NCBI GenBank assembly: GCA_934489945.1
Contig: CAKSSY010000002.1
Location: 14,858 to 78,857 of the forward strand
Origin: an uncultured Eubacteriales bacterium
GTDB lineage: Bacteria; Bacillota; Clostridia; Oscillospirales; CAG-272
Reading direction: 5' to 3'
Length of the DNA stretch: 64,000 bases
The position numbers and the translations under genes are program-made. Of the stretch, positions 47,286 through 55,367 are shown in pieces. The notes beneath the pieces were generated by a model. That model was not told the DNA's origin, did not search any database, and saw only the letters and a list, made by a program, of their open reading frames with translations. Position 1 is the stretch's first letter. Each line of letters opens with the position of its first letter.

Positions 47286-48389
47286 TCAACTTTCCGCAAC
47301 CGCTTCCGCTTTGCCGGTACGGTTCGATTTTTCCGCCGCCGCAATCATGGCAATGACATCGGCATTGAATTCCGCTGTCAGCGTTTCGTGCATGGAAGTT
47401 CCGTGCAGAACGTGCGCGGCGTACTGCCACGGCATATTCCGAAAGGCGGGATCGTCGGGGATTTCCGCCACTTCCAGATCGTTTCCGTAAAGATCGGAGG
47501 CTACCGTAAAGGCTTCCCCGTCCGGCACGCCGTCACACCAGACAACACCGTCCGAACAAATCGCTTCGGGTCCTGTCGGCATCCGACGGCGCGGCGTGGT
47601 CCATGTTCCCTCGGCAACCGCAAAGCCGTTCTTGTAACGCATCAGTGCGGCAATGTTGTCCTCCACGTTTCCATAGGGCGTTCCGAGATTTTCTCCCACC
47701 GACATCACACTCTCCGGCAGACCGCCGAACATCCATCTGGCAAAATAACAGCCGTAGCACAAAATGTCGAGATAGGCACCACCACCGCACTCTTTCCGAT
47801 ACCACCATGTGCGACCGCGTTCCTCGTCGGTCATTTCCTCCGCCCGGTCGGAAACGCCGCGGTGCTTGGCACCCTTTCCCAAAGGACCCGTATGACCATT
47901 CAGATAACGAAGTTTTTGCAGTTTTCCGATTTTTCCGCTGTCCAATTCTTCCTTCATCTGCCGCACATAACGACGCCACGTAACAGGCCAGTTGACAAAC
48001 ACTTCCACGCCGTATTTTTCTTTCAGCGCGACAATCCGCGCAGCATCCTCCGGCGTTGCCGCCATCGGTTTCTCCAGAATGACATTCACACCGCGCCTGG
48101 CGACCTCCTCCGCGACCTCCGCTTTGCGGACGTTTTCGCAAAGAAGATACGCAACATCGGGTTTCACCTCGTCCAGCATAGTTCTGTAGTCGTCAAAGGG
48201 CTTCGCACCGCAGTTTTCGACAACATTTTTAAAATTCCATGCACGGGTGTAGCGTTTTTCGGTGTTTTCCGGCAACGCCGCGGGAATGTCGGCAACACCG
48301 CACAATTCACTTTCGGGTTGTCCTTTGATATAAAGAGCCACCTCATTGACGTGCATATGTGCACATCCGATAATAACCGAACGAATCAT
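47286..48389 (-). CDS. Gfo/Idh/MocA-family oxidoreductase (second operon, fourth gene)
   Basis: A 367-residue protein. Rossmann start VIIGCAHMHVNEVALY, with histidines in place of the usual glycine-rich loop end; catalytic ILEKPMAATPEDA present. C-terminal part has WWYRKECGGGAYLDILCYGCYFARWMFG, where GGGAYLD-x4-Y resembles members with Tyr instead of the His. It shares WWYR...GGGA(Y/F)LDxxCYG with the gene two upstream (49539-50609), so those two form a subfamily. AAAGGAGA stands five bases before the ATG. Ten bases separate it from the glycyl radical enzyme. Confidence 0.9.
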   Translation of the reverse strand: MIRSVIIGCAHMHVNEVALYIKGQPESELCGVADIPAALPENTEKRYTRAWNFKNVVENCGAKPFDDYRTMLDEVKPDVAYLLCENVRKAEVAEEVARRGVNVILEKPMAATPEDAARIVALKEKYGVEVFVNWPVTWRRYVRQMKEELDSGKIGKLQKLRYLNGHTGPLGKGAKHRGVSDRAEEMTDEERGRTWWYRKECGGGAYLDILCYGCYFARWMFGGLPESVMSVGENLGTPYGNVEDNIAALMRYKNGFAVAEGTWTTPRRRMPTGPEAICSDGVVWCDGVPDGEAFTVASDLYGNDLEVAEIPDDPAFRNMPWQYAAHVLHGTSMHETLTAEFNADVIAMIAAAEKSNRTGKAEAVAES

Positions 48390-48406
48390 AAAAATCTCCT
48401 TTCCGT

Positions 48407-49525
48407 TCAGACAATCTCATCGGCACGGACTTCTCTTCCCGTCTTTGCCGACCGATAGAAGCATTCGATGATCTTTGCGACCTCCAGATTCTGGTGTTCT
48501 TTGATGAGATATTCCGCATTGCCTGCCAACGTTTCGAGAATATTGTCATACATATACCGATGCTGTTCAAAAGGAACCCCTTTGTACTCGCCGTTGTCAA
48601 ACCATTTCAGTTTTGTCTCTGCCTGGTATTTTCCCACATTCTTGTAGAGCGTTTCGTTGTTGACCGAAAGTCCCCCGCGGTCTCCGCAGATCACCATGTC
48701 GAGGTTCGTCGTCGGCAGGTTGATTGCCCATGAAAACTTGAAGTTCACCGACATTCCGTTGTCCAGACGCATAAAGCCGGTGGAAAATTCCTCCACATTG
48801 AACTCGTGATAATCGTAAGGACGAGGCGTAAAGGTTCCAGCATACGCTCCGCTCTCGGCAATGCTGATCATCACATCATCACCACGGCAACCGATCTTAT
48901 TGTACGCCGAACCGCTGACCGAAACCACCTTCGGGTCTCCACAAATCCAAAGCAACGAGTCAATCAAATGAACGCCAAGATCGCAGAAAGGACCGCCGTA
49001 GTTGTGTTCCTTCATGTGGAACATACCCCATGTCGGAATTCCGTAGCGACGGATGAATGCGATGTCGGAGAAATACGGGACCCCCAATTCACCGCTGTCC
49101 ACAAGAATCTTCGATTGTTGCATATAGTTGCGCCATCTCATACATTGACAGGGAAACAGCATCCGTCCGCAACGCTTGGCGGTATCCCACATTTCCTTGG
49201 CATCGGCGTAGGTCACGGCAATCGGTTTTTCGCAAGCAACATGCGCGCCTGCCTCCAGCGCGGCGATCGTCCACTGCTTGTGATAAACATTCGGGGTACA
49301 GACCGACACAAAGTCCGGCTTCACCTCATCAAGCATCCGTGCGGGATCGGCATACCACTTCTCCACCCCGTGCCGCTTTGCCGTTTCCTCAGCAACCTCC
49401 GGGCGAATGTCGGCAACGGCGACCACGTCCACAATACCTTTGTTTCTCAAAATATTCAACGCCGGAAAATGTGCCTGATTGGCAATCATACCGGTTCCGA
49501 TTATAGCGACTCTGATCTTGTTCAT
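48407..49525 (-). CDS. Gfo/Idh/MocA-family oxidoreductase (second operon, third gene)
   Basis: A 372-residue enzyme with canonical features: VAIIGTGMIANQAHFPAL at the N-terminus, HVACEKPIAVTYADAKEMWD (EKP intact) and GGPFCDLGVHLIDSLLWICG with the D-x3-H pair. It is closest in look to the last gene of the first operon (35589-36665): both have GMIAN(Q/A)AH(F/I)PA, EKP(I/L)A(V/M)T and a C-terminal IxExFYRSAxxGRE block. That suggests the two operons share ancestry or act on related substrates. ATG at 49525 with AAGGGAGAA upstream is preferred over the longer frame. Confidence 0.91.
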   Translation of the reverse strand: MNKIRVAIIGTGMIANQAHFPALNILRNKGIVDVVAVADIRPEVAEETAKRHGVEKWYADPARMLDEVKPDFVSVCTPNVYHKQWTIAALEAGAHVACEKPIAVTYADAKEMWDTAKRCGRMLFPCQCMRWRNYMQQSKILVDSGELGVPYFSDIAFIRRYGIPTWGMFHMKEHNYGGPFCDLGVHLIDSLLWICGDPKVVSVSGSAYNKIGCRGDDVMISIAESGAYAGTFTPRPYDYHEFNVEEFSTGFMRLDNGMSVNFKFSWAINLPTTNLDMVICGDRGGLSVNNETLYKNVGKYQAETKLKWFDNGEYKGVPFEQHRYMYDNILETLAGNAEYLIKEHQNLEVAKIIECFYRSAKTGREVRADEIV

Positions 49526-49538
49526 GTTCTTCTCCCTT

Positions 49539-50609
49539 TCAAATCTCTGTTTGGACGAATCCACCCGATTTCACCGACTTTCTGCCGGCATCCAACGCGG
49601 CACAAACGTCAAGATTGATTCCGGGTGTCAGCATTTCGTTGATTGATTCCTTTCCCCGCAGGAAAGCGATCAGGTTGGCACCGAGAAGGTCAAGCTGTCG
49701 ATCAGCCTCCGCGTCAATCACTTCGGACGGCTCAACGGGTCTGTGTTCCGCACCAACGTATACCTTCACGAGATTGCTGTAACGATCACAGACAATCGTC
49801 CCCTCGGTTCCGTAGATCACCGGTCCCGATGGCACCTGACCGCAGTTGAAGGTCAACCATGACCCTTCCAAAAGACCTACGCCATCTCCAAAATCCAGCA
49901 TCATGGAGCTGTAATCCTCCGCATCCGAGAATCCGGCGGTAAAATTCTTTGTCATAGCGCACACACGTTCGGCGCGTTTGCCGAAAATCCACGTAGCAAG
50001 CATCGTTCCGTAGCAGGCATAGTCCAAAAAAGCACCGCCGCCGCGGTCGTGCCGATACCACCAACTTGCCGCTTTTTCTTCGGTCGGCTTTGTCAGGTTG
50101 TAGGGTCCCCATGTCGCGGGACTGCGATACGTCACGCGCATCACCTTCCCGATTCTGCCGCTGCCGGCAAGCTCTTTGGCAATCCGGAATGCCGGAACCC
50201 ACGCAATCGGCCAGTTTGTAAGAAACGGCGTATCATTTTTTTGGGCACATTCGGCTATTTTCACGGCGTCGGCATAGTCCATTGCCATCGGTTTTTCATC
50301 GAGCGTCGGAATTTTTTGCGAAAGAAGTCCACAGCAAATGTCTCCGCGTGACCGATTGTCACTCATCACAACCGCAAGATCGGGCATTTTCGCCGCAAGT
50401 TCCCGCCAATCATCAAAAATCCGAAGATCGGCAATGTCAGTCGCATTTCCGAGATTGCGAAGCCGCGCCGCGTAAGGTTGATCGTCGACCGGCGGAACAT
50501 CGGCGGCACCAAGAAACTCCACCTCATCCGTATGCAGGGCAAGCGTCTTGCGAAGCATCCCCGCGTGCGGATGCGCCATGCCGAAAAAGGCAACTTTCAG
50601 TTTATTCAT
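49539..50609 (-). CDS. Gfo/Idh/MocA-family oxidoreductase (second operon, second gene)
   Basis: A 356-residue protein. N-terminus VAFFGMAHPHAGMLRKTL again has histidines in the nucleotide loop; the catalytic motif is TLDEKPMAMDYADAV. C-terminal block SWWYRHDRGGGAFLDYACYGTMLATWIFG is like that of the gene at 47286-48389. The ATG at 50609 lies seven bases from AAGGAG (a second ATG one codon earlier is also possible). Substrate unknown. Confidence 0.9.
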   Translation of the reverse strand: MNKLKVAFFGMAHPHAGMLRKTLALHTDEVEFLGAADVPPVDDQPYAARLRNLGNATDIADLRIFDDWRELAAKMPDLAVVMSDNRSRGDICCGLLSQKIPTLDEKPMAMDYADAVKIAECAQKNDTPFLTNWPIAWVPAFRIAKELAGSGRIGKVMRVTYRSPATWGPYNLTKPTEEKAASWWYRHDRGGGAFLDYACYGTMLATWIFGKRAERVCAMTKNFTAGFSDAEDYSSMMLDFGDGVGLLEGSWLTFNCGQVPSGPVIYGTEGTIVCDRYSNLVKVYVGAEHRPVEPSEVIDAEADRQLDLLGANLIAFLRGKESINEMLTPGINLDVCAALDAGRKSVKSGGFVQTEI

Positions 50610-50620
50610 CATCCGGCTCC

Positions 50621-51712
50621 TTAAAATGTAGTTTCCAGATTTACAGTGCTTCCCGTGCGGGCGGCTTCGGGAATCTTGCACATAATTTCCAGAACATGAC
50701 GCGCGTGTTCAGGACGAAGAACAGGTTCGGTTCCCTTCTCCGCCGCCCGAATCAGATCGGCAAGACAACAGCACTGACTCTTGAGCTTTGGCGGATTGGT
50801 CTCCCAACTTTGCGCCGTAATCCATCCGCGGACACCGATCGCCGGAGAATCGATATACAGATCGGGAATCGGGTTGGTCATATAGGGTTGCGTCACGGCA
50901 ATCGTTCCCTGCGTACCGAAAATTTCAAGCTGTGGAGCCTTGGTTGCCCTCTGTGAAAAACCGGTATCAACAAAACCGATCTTTCCGTTGGCAAACGTCA
51001 GCGAGATCAAATATTCATCCGGAATCTTGTCGGATTTGATCTTCTTGCCGTTAAAAGCCCCCGAGCGCACTACGCGGGCAGGATTTGTGACAGCGGCAAG
51101 ACAGGAGATTGACTTTGCGGGACCGAACATGGTCGTCACAATCTGTAAACCGTGAACTCCCATATCGACGAGTGCACCCGCTCCGTCCTCAAAAAACCAT
51201 GTCGGATCGGCATTCCGGAACTGAAAATACTCCGGACCGCCGTGTGCCGAATTACACTTGATGTAAGTCGCTTCACCAATCGCACCGTCACGTATCATCT
51301 GCTTTGCCACGGCAAGATCGTAACGCATCGGATGAATGGGGGCGCAGACAAACTTCACCCCTTTTGCCCTCGCCAGTTCAATCTGTTCGGTCATAAGCGC
51401 AACGGCGGGGGCAGCGGGCTTCTGAGAAATCAGATGCTTCCCCGCATTCAGCACCGCCATGTTGATCTCGTGATGAGCCTGGATAGAAGCCGCATCTATG
51501 GCAATGTCAAAATCGCACTTTTTGATCATCTCATAAACATTCGGATACCACGAGGGCACATCGAACCGGCGCGCAGCAGACTCGGCACGTTCGGGTACAA
51601 TATCGCAAACCGCCACACACACGGCATTTGCTTCTTTGGCAATGTTGGGGAGGTATTGCGCGGTGGCAAACATTCCGCATCCGATCACGGCAACCTTCCA
51701 TTTTTTCATCAT
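50621..51712 (-). CDS. Gfo/Idh/MocA-family oxidoreductase (second operon, first gene)
   Basis: A 363-residue protein. Rossmann motif VAVIGCGMFATAQYLPNI. The catalytic site reads HLISQKPAAPAVALM, with Gln replacing Glu but Lys-Pro kept. The C-terminal half shows GAGALVDMGVHGLQIVTTMFG with the conserved D-x3-H. GGAGG is five bases before ATG 51712 (ATG 51709 also possible). First gene of the operon, divergent from the AraC regulator. Confidence 0.9.
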   Translation of the reverse strand: MMKKWKVAVIGCGMFATAQYLPNIAKEANAVCVAVCDIVPERAESAARRFDVPSWYPNVYEMIKKCDFDIAIDAASIQAHHEINMAVLNAGKHLISQKPAAPAVALMTEQIELARAKGVKFVCAPIHPMRYDLAVAKQMIRDGAIGEATYIKCNSAHGGPEYFQFRNADPTWFFEDGAGALVDMGVHGLQIVTTMFGPAKSISCLAAVTNPARVVRSGAFNGKKIKSDKIPDEYLISLTFANGKIGFVDTGFSQRATKAPQLEIFGTQGTIAVTQPYMTNPIPDLYIDSPAIGVRGWITAQSWETNPPKLKSQCCCLADLIRAAEKGTEPVLRPEHARHVLEIMCKIPEAARTGSTVNLETTF

Positions 51713-51746
51713 GAATCCCTCCGTTCGGAATTTTGTTCGGTCGCCC

Positions 51747-51775
51747 TTTACAAGAAAAGGCTTTTCTGATATAAT
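51747..51775 (+). promoter_or_regulatory. Promoter of the second AraC regulator gene
   Basis: TTTACA (51747-51752), 17-bp spacer, TATAAT (51770-51775). It lies against the leftward promoter of the Gfo/Idh operon. Confidence 0.8.
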
Positions 51776-51776
51776 C

Positions 51777-51805
51777 ATTATAAAACAAAAACCAAAACCG
51801 AGCAA
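51777..51805 (-). promoter_or_regulatory. Promoter of the second Gfo/Idh operon
   Basis: Read leftward: TTGCTC (51800-51805), 17-bp spacer, TATAAT (51777-51782). Its -10 box is one base from the -10 box of the divergent AraC promoter, so the two polymerases would exclude each other. Confidence 0.72.
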
Positions 51806-51855
51806 TACACAATCTGAATATCTTCATGCACAAAATGAACATTCGGGAGGAAATT

Positions 51856-52752
51856 ATGCTTTACCGGATTTCCCTGTCCGCCCTGCCGGAGCTTTGCGAA
51901 ATCTATGAAATCGAGCGAAAAACCGTGTGGCGTTGCGCCGATCGGCGCAATATCCTCGTTCATATCACCGACGGCAGTTGTCTCTTTGAGATTGACGGCG
52001 ACGAACTGCTCCTGACGCGTGGCGAAACGCTCTTAATCCCCGCAGGACAGGAATATACCCGTCGCCCGGCAAACGATGCGCTCTGTCGCTTCGTCTACCT
52101 CCACTTCCGCACCGACACGCCAATCTGCGCTGTCACCGAAGAAGAAGCAACAAACGAACGCCGCACCGAGGATGAGAATGCGGAACCCGGTGTTCCCGTC
52201 ACACGGCGCGTGCTGTTTTTCCCGCAGGTCAGCCCTGTCGGTCAGACCGCTGAACAACGGAATGCCCTTCTGCACAAAATCATCACCGAACGCTACGCCC
52301 ATATGGGACTTTCGCGTACCTTTTCGGCAATCTACCTGTGCGAATTTCTTGCATTCCTCGCCTCGGAGTCGGATATCAACGGCAGTGCCAAAACCGGAAT
52401 CGGACAACACCTCCCACGTCCGTTGCGGGAAGCATTGCTCTATATCCGGCAAAATTACGACCGTAAAATCACGACTGAAGACCTCTGTCGGCATTGCGGA
52501 CTCTCCCCTCAGCATTTGATTCGACTGTTCCGCAAACACCTCGGAACGACACCGATTCAGTATATCAACCGCAACAAAATCATGCACGCAATCGAAATGC
52601 TCCGTACATCCGAACTGACAGTCAAGGAGATTGCTTACTCGCTCGGCTATGACAATCCCAATTATTTCAGCCGTCTTTTTACGAAACTGGAAAACACCTC
52701 CCCCCGTGCCTGTCGCGAAAGAATACGAAGCTATTCAGATACACTTGAATAA
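51856..52752 (+). CDS. AraC-family regulator of the second Gfo/Idh operon
   Basis: A 298-residue protein with a cupin-like sensor (VHITDGSCLFEIDGDELLLT, TLLIPAGQEYTRRP) and a C-terminal AraC DNA-binding domain (ITTEDLCRHCGLSPQHLIRLF and VKEIAYSLGYDNPNYFSRLF). GGGAGGAAATT precedes the ATG at 51856; a longer frame lacks such a site. It diverges from the glycyl-radical/Gfo-Idh operon and is its probable activator. Only distantly similar to the AraC protein at 40166, so the two operons probably answer to different signals. Confidence 0.92.
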   Translation: MLYRISLSALPELCEIYEIERKTVWRCADRRNILVHITDGSCLFEIDGDELLLTRGETLLIPAGQEYTRRPANDALCRFVYLHFRTDTPICAVTEEEATNERRTEDENAEPGVPVTRRVLFFPQVSPVGQTAEQRNALLHKIITERYAHMGLSRTFSAIYLCEFLAFLASESDINGSAKTGIGQHLPRPLREALLYIRQNYDRKITTEDLCRHCGLSPQHLIRLFRKHLGTTPIQYINRNKIMHAIEMLRTSELTVKEIAYSLGYDNPNYFSRLFTKLENTSPRACRERIRSYSDTLE

Positions 52753-52766
52753 TCAAAAAAGGGGAG

Positions 52767-52795
52767 GTAAAAAAACTCAAAATGAGTTTTTTAAC
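52767..52795 (+). terminator. Terminator of the second AraC gene
   Basis: Stem GTAAAAAAACTCA / TGAGTTTTTTAAC with one mismatch and loop AAA. Its inner 23 bases are identical to the terminator at 44519-44551. Confidence 0.85.
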
Positions 52796-52918
52796 ATCCC
52801 GCCGACTTTGGTCGCAGCGGCTGAAAGCCGCCACTTTGCAGCCAAGAAAATCGAAAAAAACAAAGTCACCGAGGCAAAAACGACCAAGATCGCATCCAAA
52901 ATCCCGTCCGGCATTTTT
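52796..52918. other. Spacer between two terminators
   Basis: A hairpin GCGGC-TTTCA-GCCGC lies near 52817-52831. A leftward frame of 45 codons (52780-52917, with a hydrophobic ILDAILVVFASVTLFFSIFL stretch) starts right after the HAD-gene terminator without a Shine-Dalgarno and stops inside the AraC terminator. I regard it as probably non-coding. Confidence 0.3.
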
Positions 52919-52958
52919 AAGGGGCTGTTAAAAACATCGTGTTTTTTAACAGCCCCTT
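52919..52958 (-). terminator. Terminator of the HAD phosphatase / RluD unit
   Basis: AAGGGGCTGTTAAAAACA pairs with its complement (one extra T, arms 52919-52936 and 52940-52958) around a TCG loop. Read leftward, CCCCTTAAAAATG follows. Confidence 0.82.
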
Positions 52959-53008
52959 TGGTTGTCGATAACGTTTTGACACCACAGATGTTTCGACAAA
53001 ATACACTT

Positions 53009-53836
53009 TTATTCTGCTTTTTCCAGTAACTCCACGAGATCGGCAATCACACCGTCGTCGTTGGAACAGAGACAATAGTCGGATATTTCCCGAATCGAAT
53101 CCAGTGCGTTCGACGGGCAAACCGCCACATCCGCCGCGCGGAGAATGGTGGCATCGTTTTCAAAGTCGCCGCAGACATAAATCTTCAGAGTTCTACCCTG
53201 CCGGCGGTAATATTCGCGGAACGCACCGAGCATGGACGCTTTGCTCGTTCCCTTCATCTGCATCTCCAACAGATGGTCACTCGAACGGTTGTACTCAAAG
53301 ACCCCGGGGAATTCCGCCTCCAGTGCCGCACGGATTTCACGAAGATTTTCGGAATGATCGGTACAGACAAATTTATACCACCCGTCTTTCCGCCATTCGG
53401 AAAACGGAAGTACCGTGCGTGCGTCGATTCCGTAACCCACGATCTCGGAAATTGACGTCAGGTCTCCCTCTTCCAGTAAATATCCGCCGCGAAAAGAAAC
53501 ACGAATATGAGAATCGGGAAAACGACGCTTGATAAATGCCACCGCACGGTAGGCAACTTCTCCGTCCATCGTAATCTCGGAAAGTACGTGTCCGGACGCA
53601 AAGTCGTATAAGTAAGTACCGTTGCAGAGAATGGCAGGCGCGTTGACGATCTCCCGTACCCCCGGCACAGCGCGGTCAAGATTGTAGTGCATACGTCCCG
53701 TAGAAAGCGAGAAAAGACCGCCTTCCGCCTTGAATCTCTCAATGGCACGCAGATTGCGCGGCACCGGCACCGCGCCGGTCCCAAAAAAAGTATTGTCAAG
53801 ATCGGTGAGAATCGCGATCGAATCCAATTTTCCCAT
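53009..53836 (-). CDS. HAD-superfamily (Cof-type) phosphatase
   Basis: A 275-residue hydrolase. Motif I is LTDLDNT (D-x-D nucleophile and acid), motif II LSTGR, motif III Lys in MKGTSKASML and motif IV CGDFENDATIL (GD-x3-D). The large inserted cap between motifs II and III marks subclass IIB, as in Cof/YcsE sugar-phosphate or flavin-phosphate phosphatases. It lies 14 bases downstream of rluD. Substrate unknown. Confidence 0.9.
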   Translation of the reverse strand: MGKLDSIAILTDLDNTFFGTGAVPVPRNLRAIERFKAEGGLFSLSTGRMHYNLDRAVPGVREIVNAPAILCNGTYLYDFASGHVLSEITMDGEVAYRAVAFIKRRFPDSHIRVSFRGGYLLEEGDLTSISEIVGYGIDARTVLPFSEWRKDGWYKFVCTDHSENLREIRAALEAEFPGVFEYNRSSDHLLEMQMKGTSKASMLGAFREYYRRQGRTLKIYVCGDFENDATILRAADVAVCPSNALDSIREISDYCLCSNDDGVIADLVELLEKAE

Positions 53837-53850
53837 TTTTCTTTCCCCTT

Positions 53851-54801
53851 TCAGCCGGTCATCTGCCGCAGCTTGTCAATCAAAGCCTTCATCTCATCCG
53901 GCAGATCACAGACAAATGTCATGGATTTCCCTGTCCGCGGATGGATGAGGGTCAGTTCCGCGGCAAACAAACATTGCCCGTGAATCAGTGACTTGTTCGC
54001 CGTTTCAAAAGGCGTTTTACCGCCGCCATAGACCGTATCGCCCATCAGCGGGTGTCCGAGATGCGCCATATGAACGCGGATCTGATGAGTTCTTCCGGTT
54101 TCCAGCACGCATTTCACAAGACAAAATCCGCGATACCGCTCCAAAACCTCATAGTGTGTCACAGCGCGACGTGAAAACCCCTGCCCCGGTCTGAGAACCG
54201 CCATTTTCTTACGATCCGTGGGATTCCGACCGATCGGTGCATCCACCACGCCCGCCTCTTCTCTCAGATTTCCCACAAGAATTGCTGTATACACACGGCT
54301 CACGGTGTGATCTTTGAGTTGTTCCGAGAGGCACTGATGTGCAGCATCGTTTTTCGCGACCACGAGAAGTCCGCCCGTGTCCTTGTCGATCCGGTGGACA
54401 ATCCCCGGACGTTCCACACCGCCGATTCCCGAAAGCGAATCTCCGCAATGGTAAAGAAGCGCGTTGACAAGTGTACCATCCTCATTTCCCGCCGCAGGAT
54501 GGACAACCATACCGCTCGGCTTGTTGACAACAATGATGTCGTCGTCCTCATATACGATATTCAGCGGAATATTTTCCGCCTGTGCCTCGGCAGGTAACGG
54601 AGCGGGAATCGAAACCGTCACGCTTTCCCCCGCCGCCACTCTGTAATTTTTGCCAACGGCTTTTGCGTTCACGAGGACACCGCCGTCCTCAGTCAGTCTG
54701 ACCGCCGCCGAGCGCGACATCCCGCCCTTTTCGCCAACAAAAACATCCAACCTCTTCCCGGCATCTTCAATCGTAACCGTAAAAATCAAATTTTCAGACA
54801 T
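53851..54801 (-). CDS. rluD: RluD-type 23S rRNA pseudouridine synthase
   Basis: A 316-residue enzyme: an N-terminal S4 RNA-binding domain (KRLDVFVGEKGGMSRSAAVRL) and the catalytic domain with HRIDKDTGGLLVVAKND, whose Asp forms the active site, and ETGRTHQIRVHM. This fits RluA/RluD/YlyB proteins; in Bacillota the copy beside lspA is usually annotated RluD/YlyB. The start overlaps lspA by 8 bases. Confidence 0.94.
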   Translation of the reverse strand: MSENLIFTVTIEDAGKRLDVFVGEKGGMSRSAAVRLTEDGGVLVNAKAVGKNYRVAAGESVTVSIPAPLPAEAQAENIPLNIVYEDDDIIVVNKPSGMVVHPAAGNEDGTLVNALLYHCGDSLSGIGGVERPGIVHRIDKDTGGLLVVAKNDAAHQCLSEQLKDHTVSRVYTAILVGNLREEAGVVDAPIGRNPTDRKKMAVLRPGQGFSRRAVTHYEVLERYRGFCLVKCVLETGRTHQIRVHMAHLGHPLMGDTVYGGGKTPFETANKSLIHGQCLFAAELTLIHPRTGKSMTFVCDLPDEMKALIDKLRQMTG

Positions 54802-55300
54802 TTTTCTCCGATTTTTCTTTTCGATAGTCCCATATAATGTCGATCAGCAAATATACAAACAAAATCCCGGCTCCGACGCAAACAAACGCGTCCGCAACAT
54901 TGAAAATCCACTTCCAAAGTGACGGAAAAGCACAAAAATCCAAAAAATCCACCACCGTCCGTTTTCCCTCGCTGTCGATGTAAAAAAGACGGTCAATCAT
55001 GTTTCCGATTCCACCGCCTGCAATCATAGAAAGCGGAATCCACAGCAATTTTTTCCGAGGACGATATTTTACCAGATAAAAAATAACGGCGGCGATTCCG
55101 ACAAATGACAGCACCAAAAACACCCACCGGCTGTCACTGAGCATCCCCATCGCGGCACCCGGATTGCGAATATACGTAATGTTGAAAACGCCGGGGATTA
55201 CCGGAACGGATTGTTTTTCCGTCATATTCAGCATAACAATCCACTTGCTCGCCTGATCCAGTCCGATCACACCCGCCATCACCAGAAAATAGTACCACAT
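54794..55300 (-). CDS. lspA: Lipoprotein signal peptidase
   Basis: A 168-residue inner-membrane aspartyl protease that removes signal peptides from prolipoproteins such as the LRR protein at 10-12 kb. Four membrane helices; family blocks GLDQASKWIV, ITYIRNPGAAMG, AGGGIGNMIDRLF with the first catalytic Asp, VVDFLDF and WIFNVADAFVCVG with the second. The start is the ATG at 55300 (AAGGAG twelve bases upstream); the longer frame runs into ileS. Confidence 0.96.
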   Translation of the reverse strand: MWYYFLVMAGVIGLDQASKWIVMLNMTEKQSVPVIPGVFNITYIRNPGAAMGMLSDSRWVFLVLSFVGIAAVIFYLVKYRPRKKLLWIPLSMIAGGGIGNMIDRLFYIDSEGKRTVVDFLDFCAFPSLWKWIFNVADAFVCVGAGILFVYLLIDIIWDYRKEKSEKNV

Positions 55301-55325
55301 AGTTCCGACCCACTCCTTTTTCAGA

Positions 55326-55362
55326 ACGGACTGCCTTCCCGCTTTGCGGAAAAGCAGTCCGT
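55326..55362 (-). other. Intercistronic hairpin between ileS and lspA
   Basis: ACGGACTGC (55326-55334) pairs with GCAGTCCGT (55354-55362), with further pairing inside (CCCGC/GCGGA-like). No T-run follows leftward, so it looks like a processing or partial attenuation element rather than a full terminator. Confidence 0.55.
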
Positions 55363-55367
55363 CATTG

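Noticed and set aside
52777..53046. Minus-strand 89-codon frame, or its 45-codon hydrophobic part
   Set aside because: It runs through the HAD-gene terminator and stops inside the AraC-gene terminator; the shorter version lacks a ribosome site.
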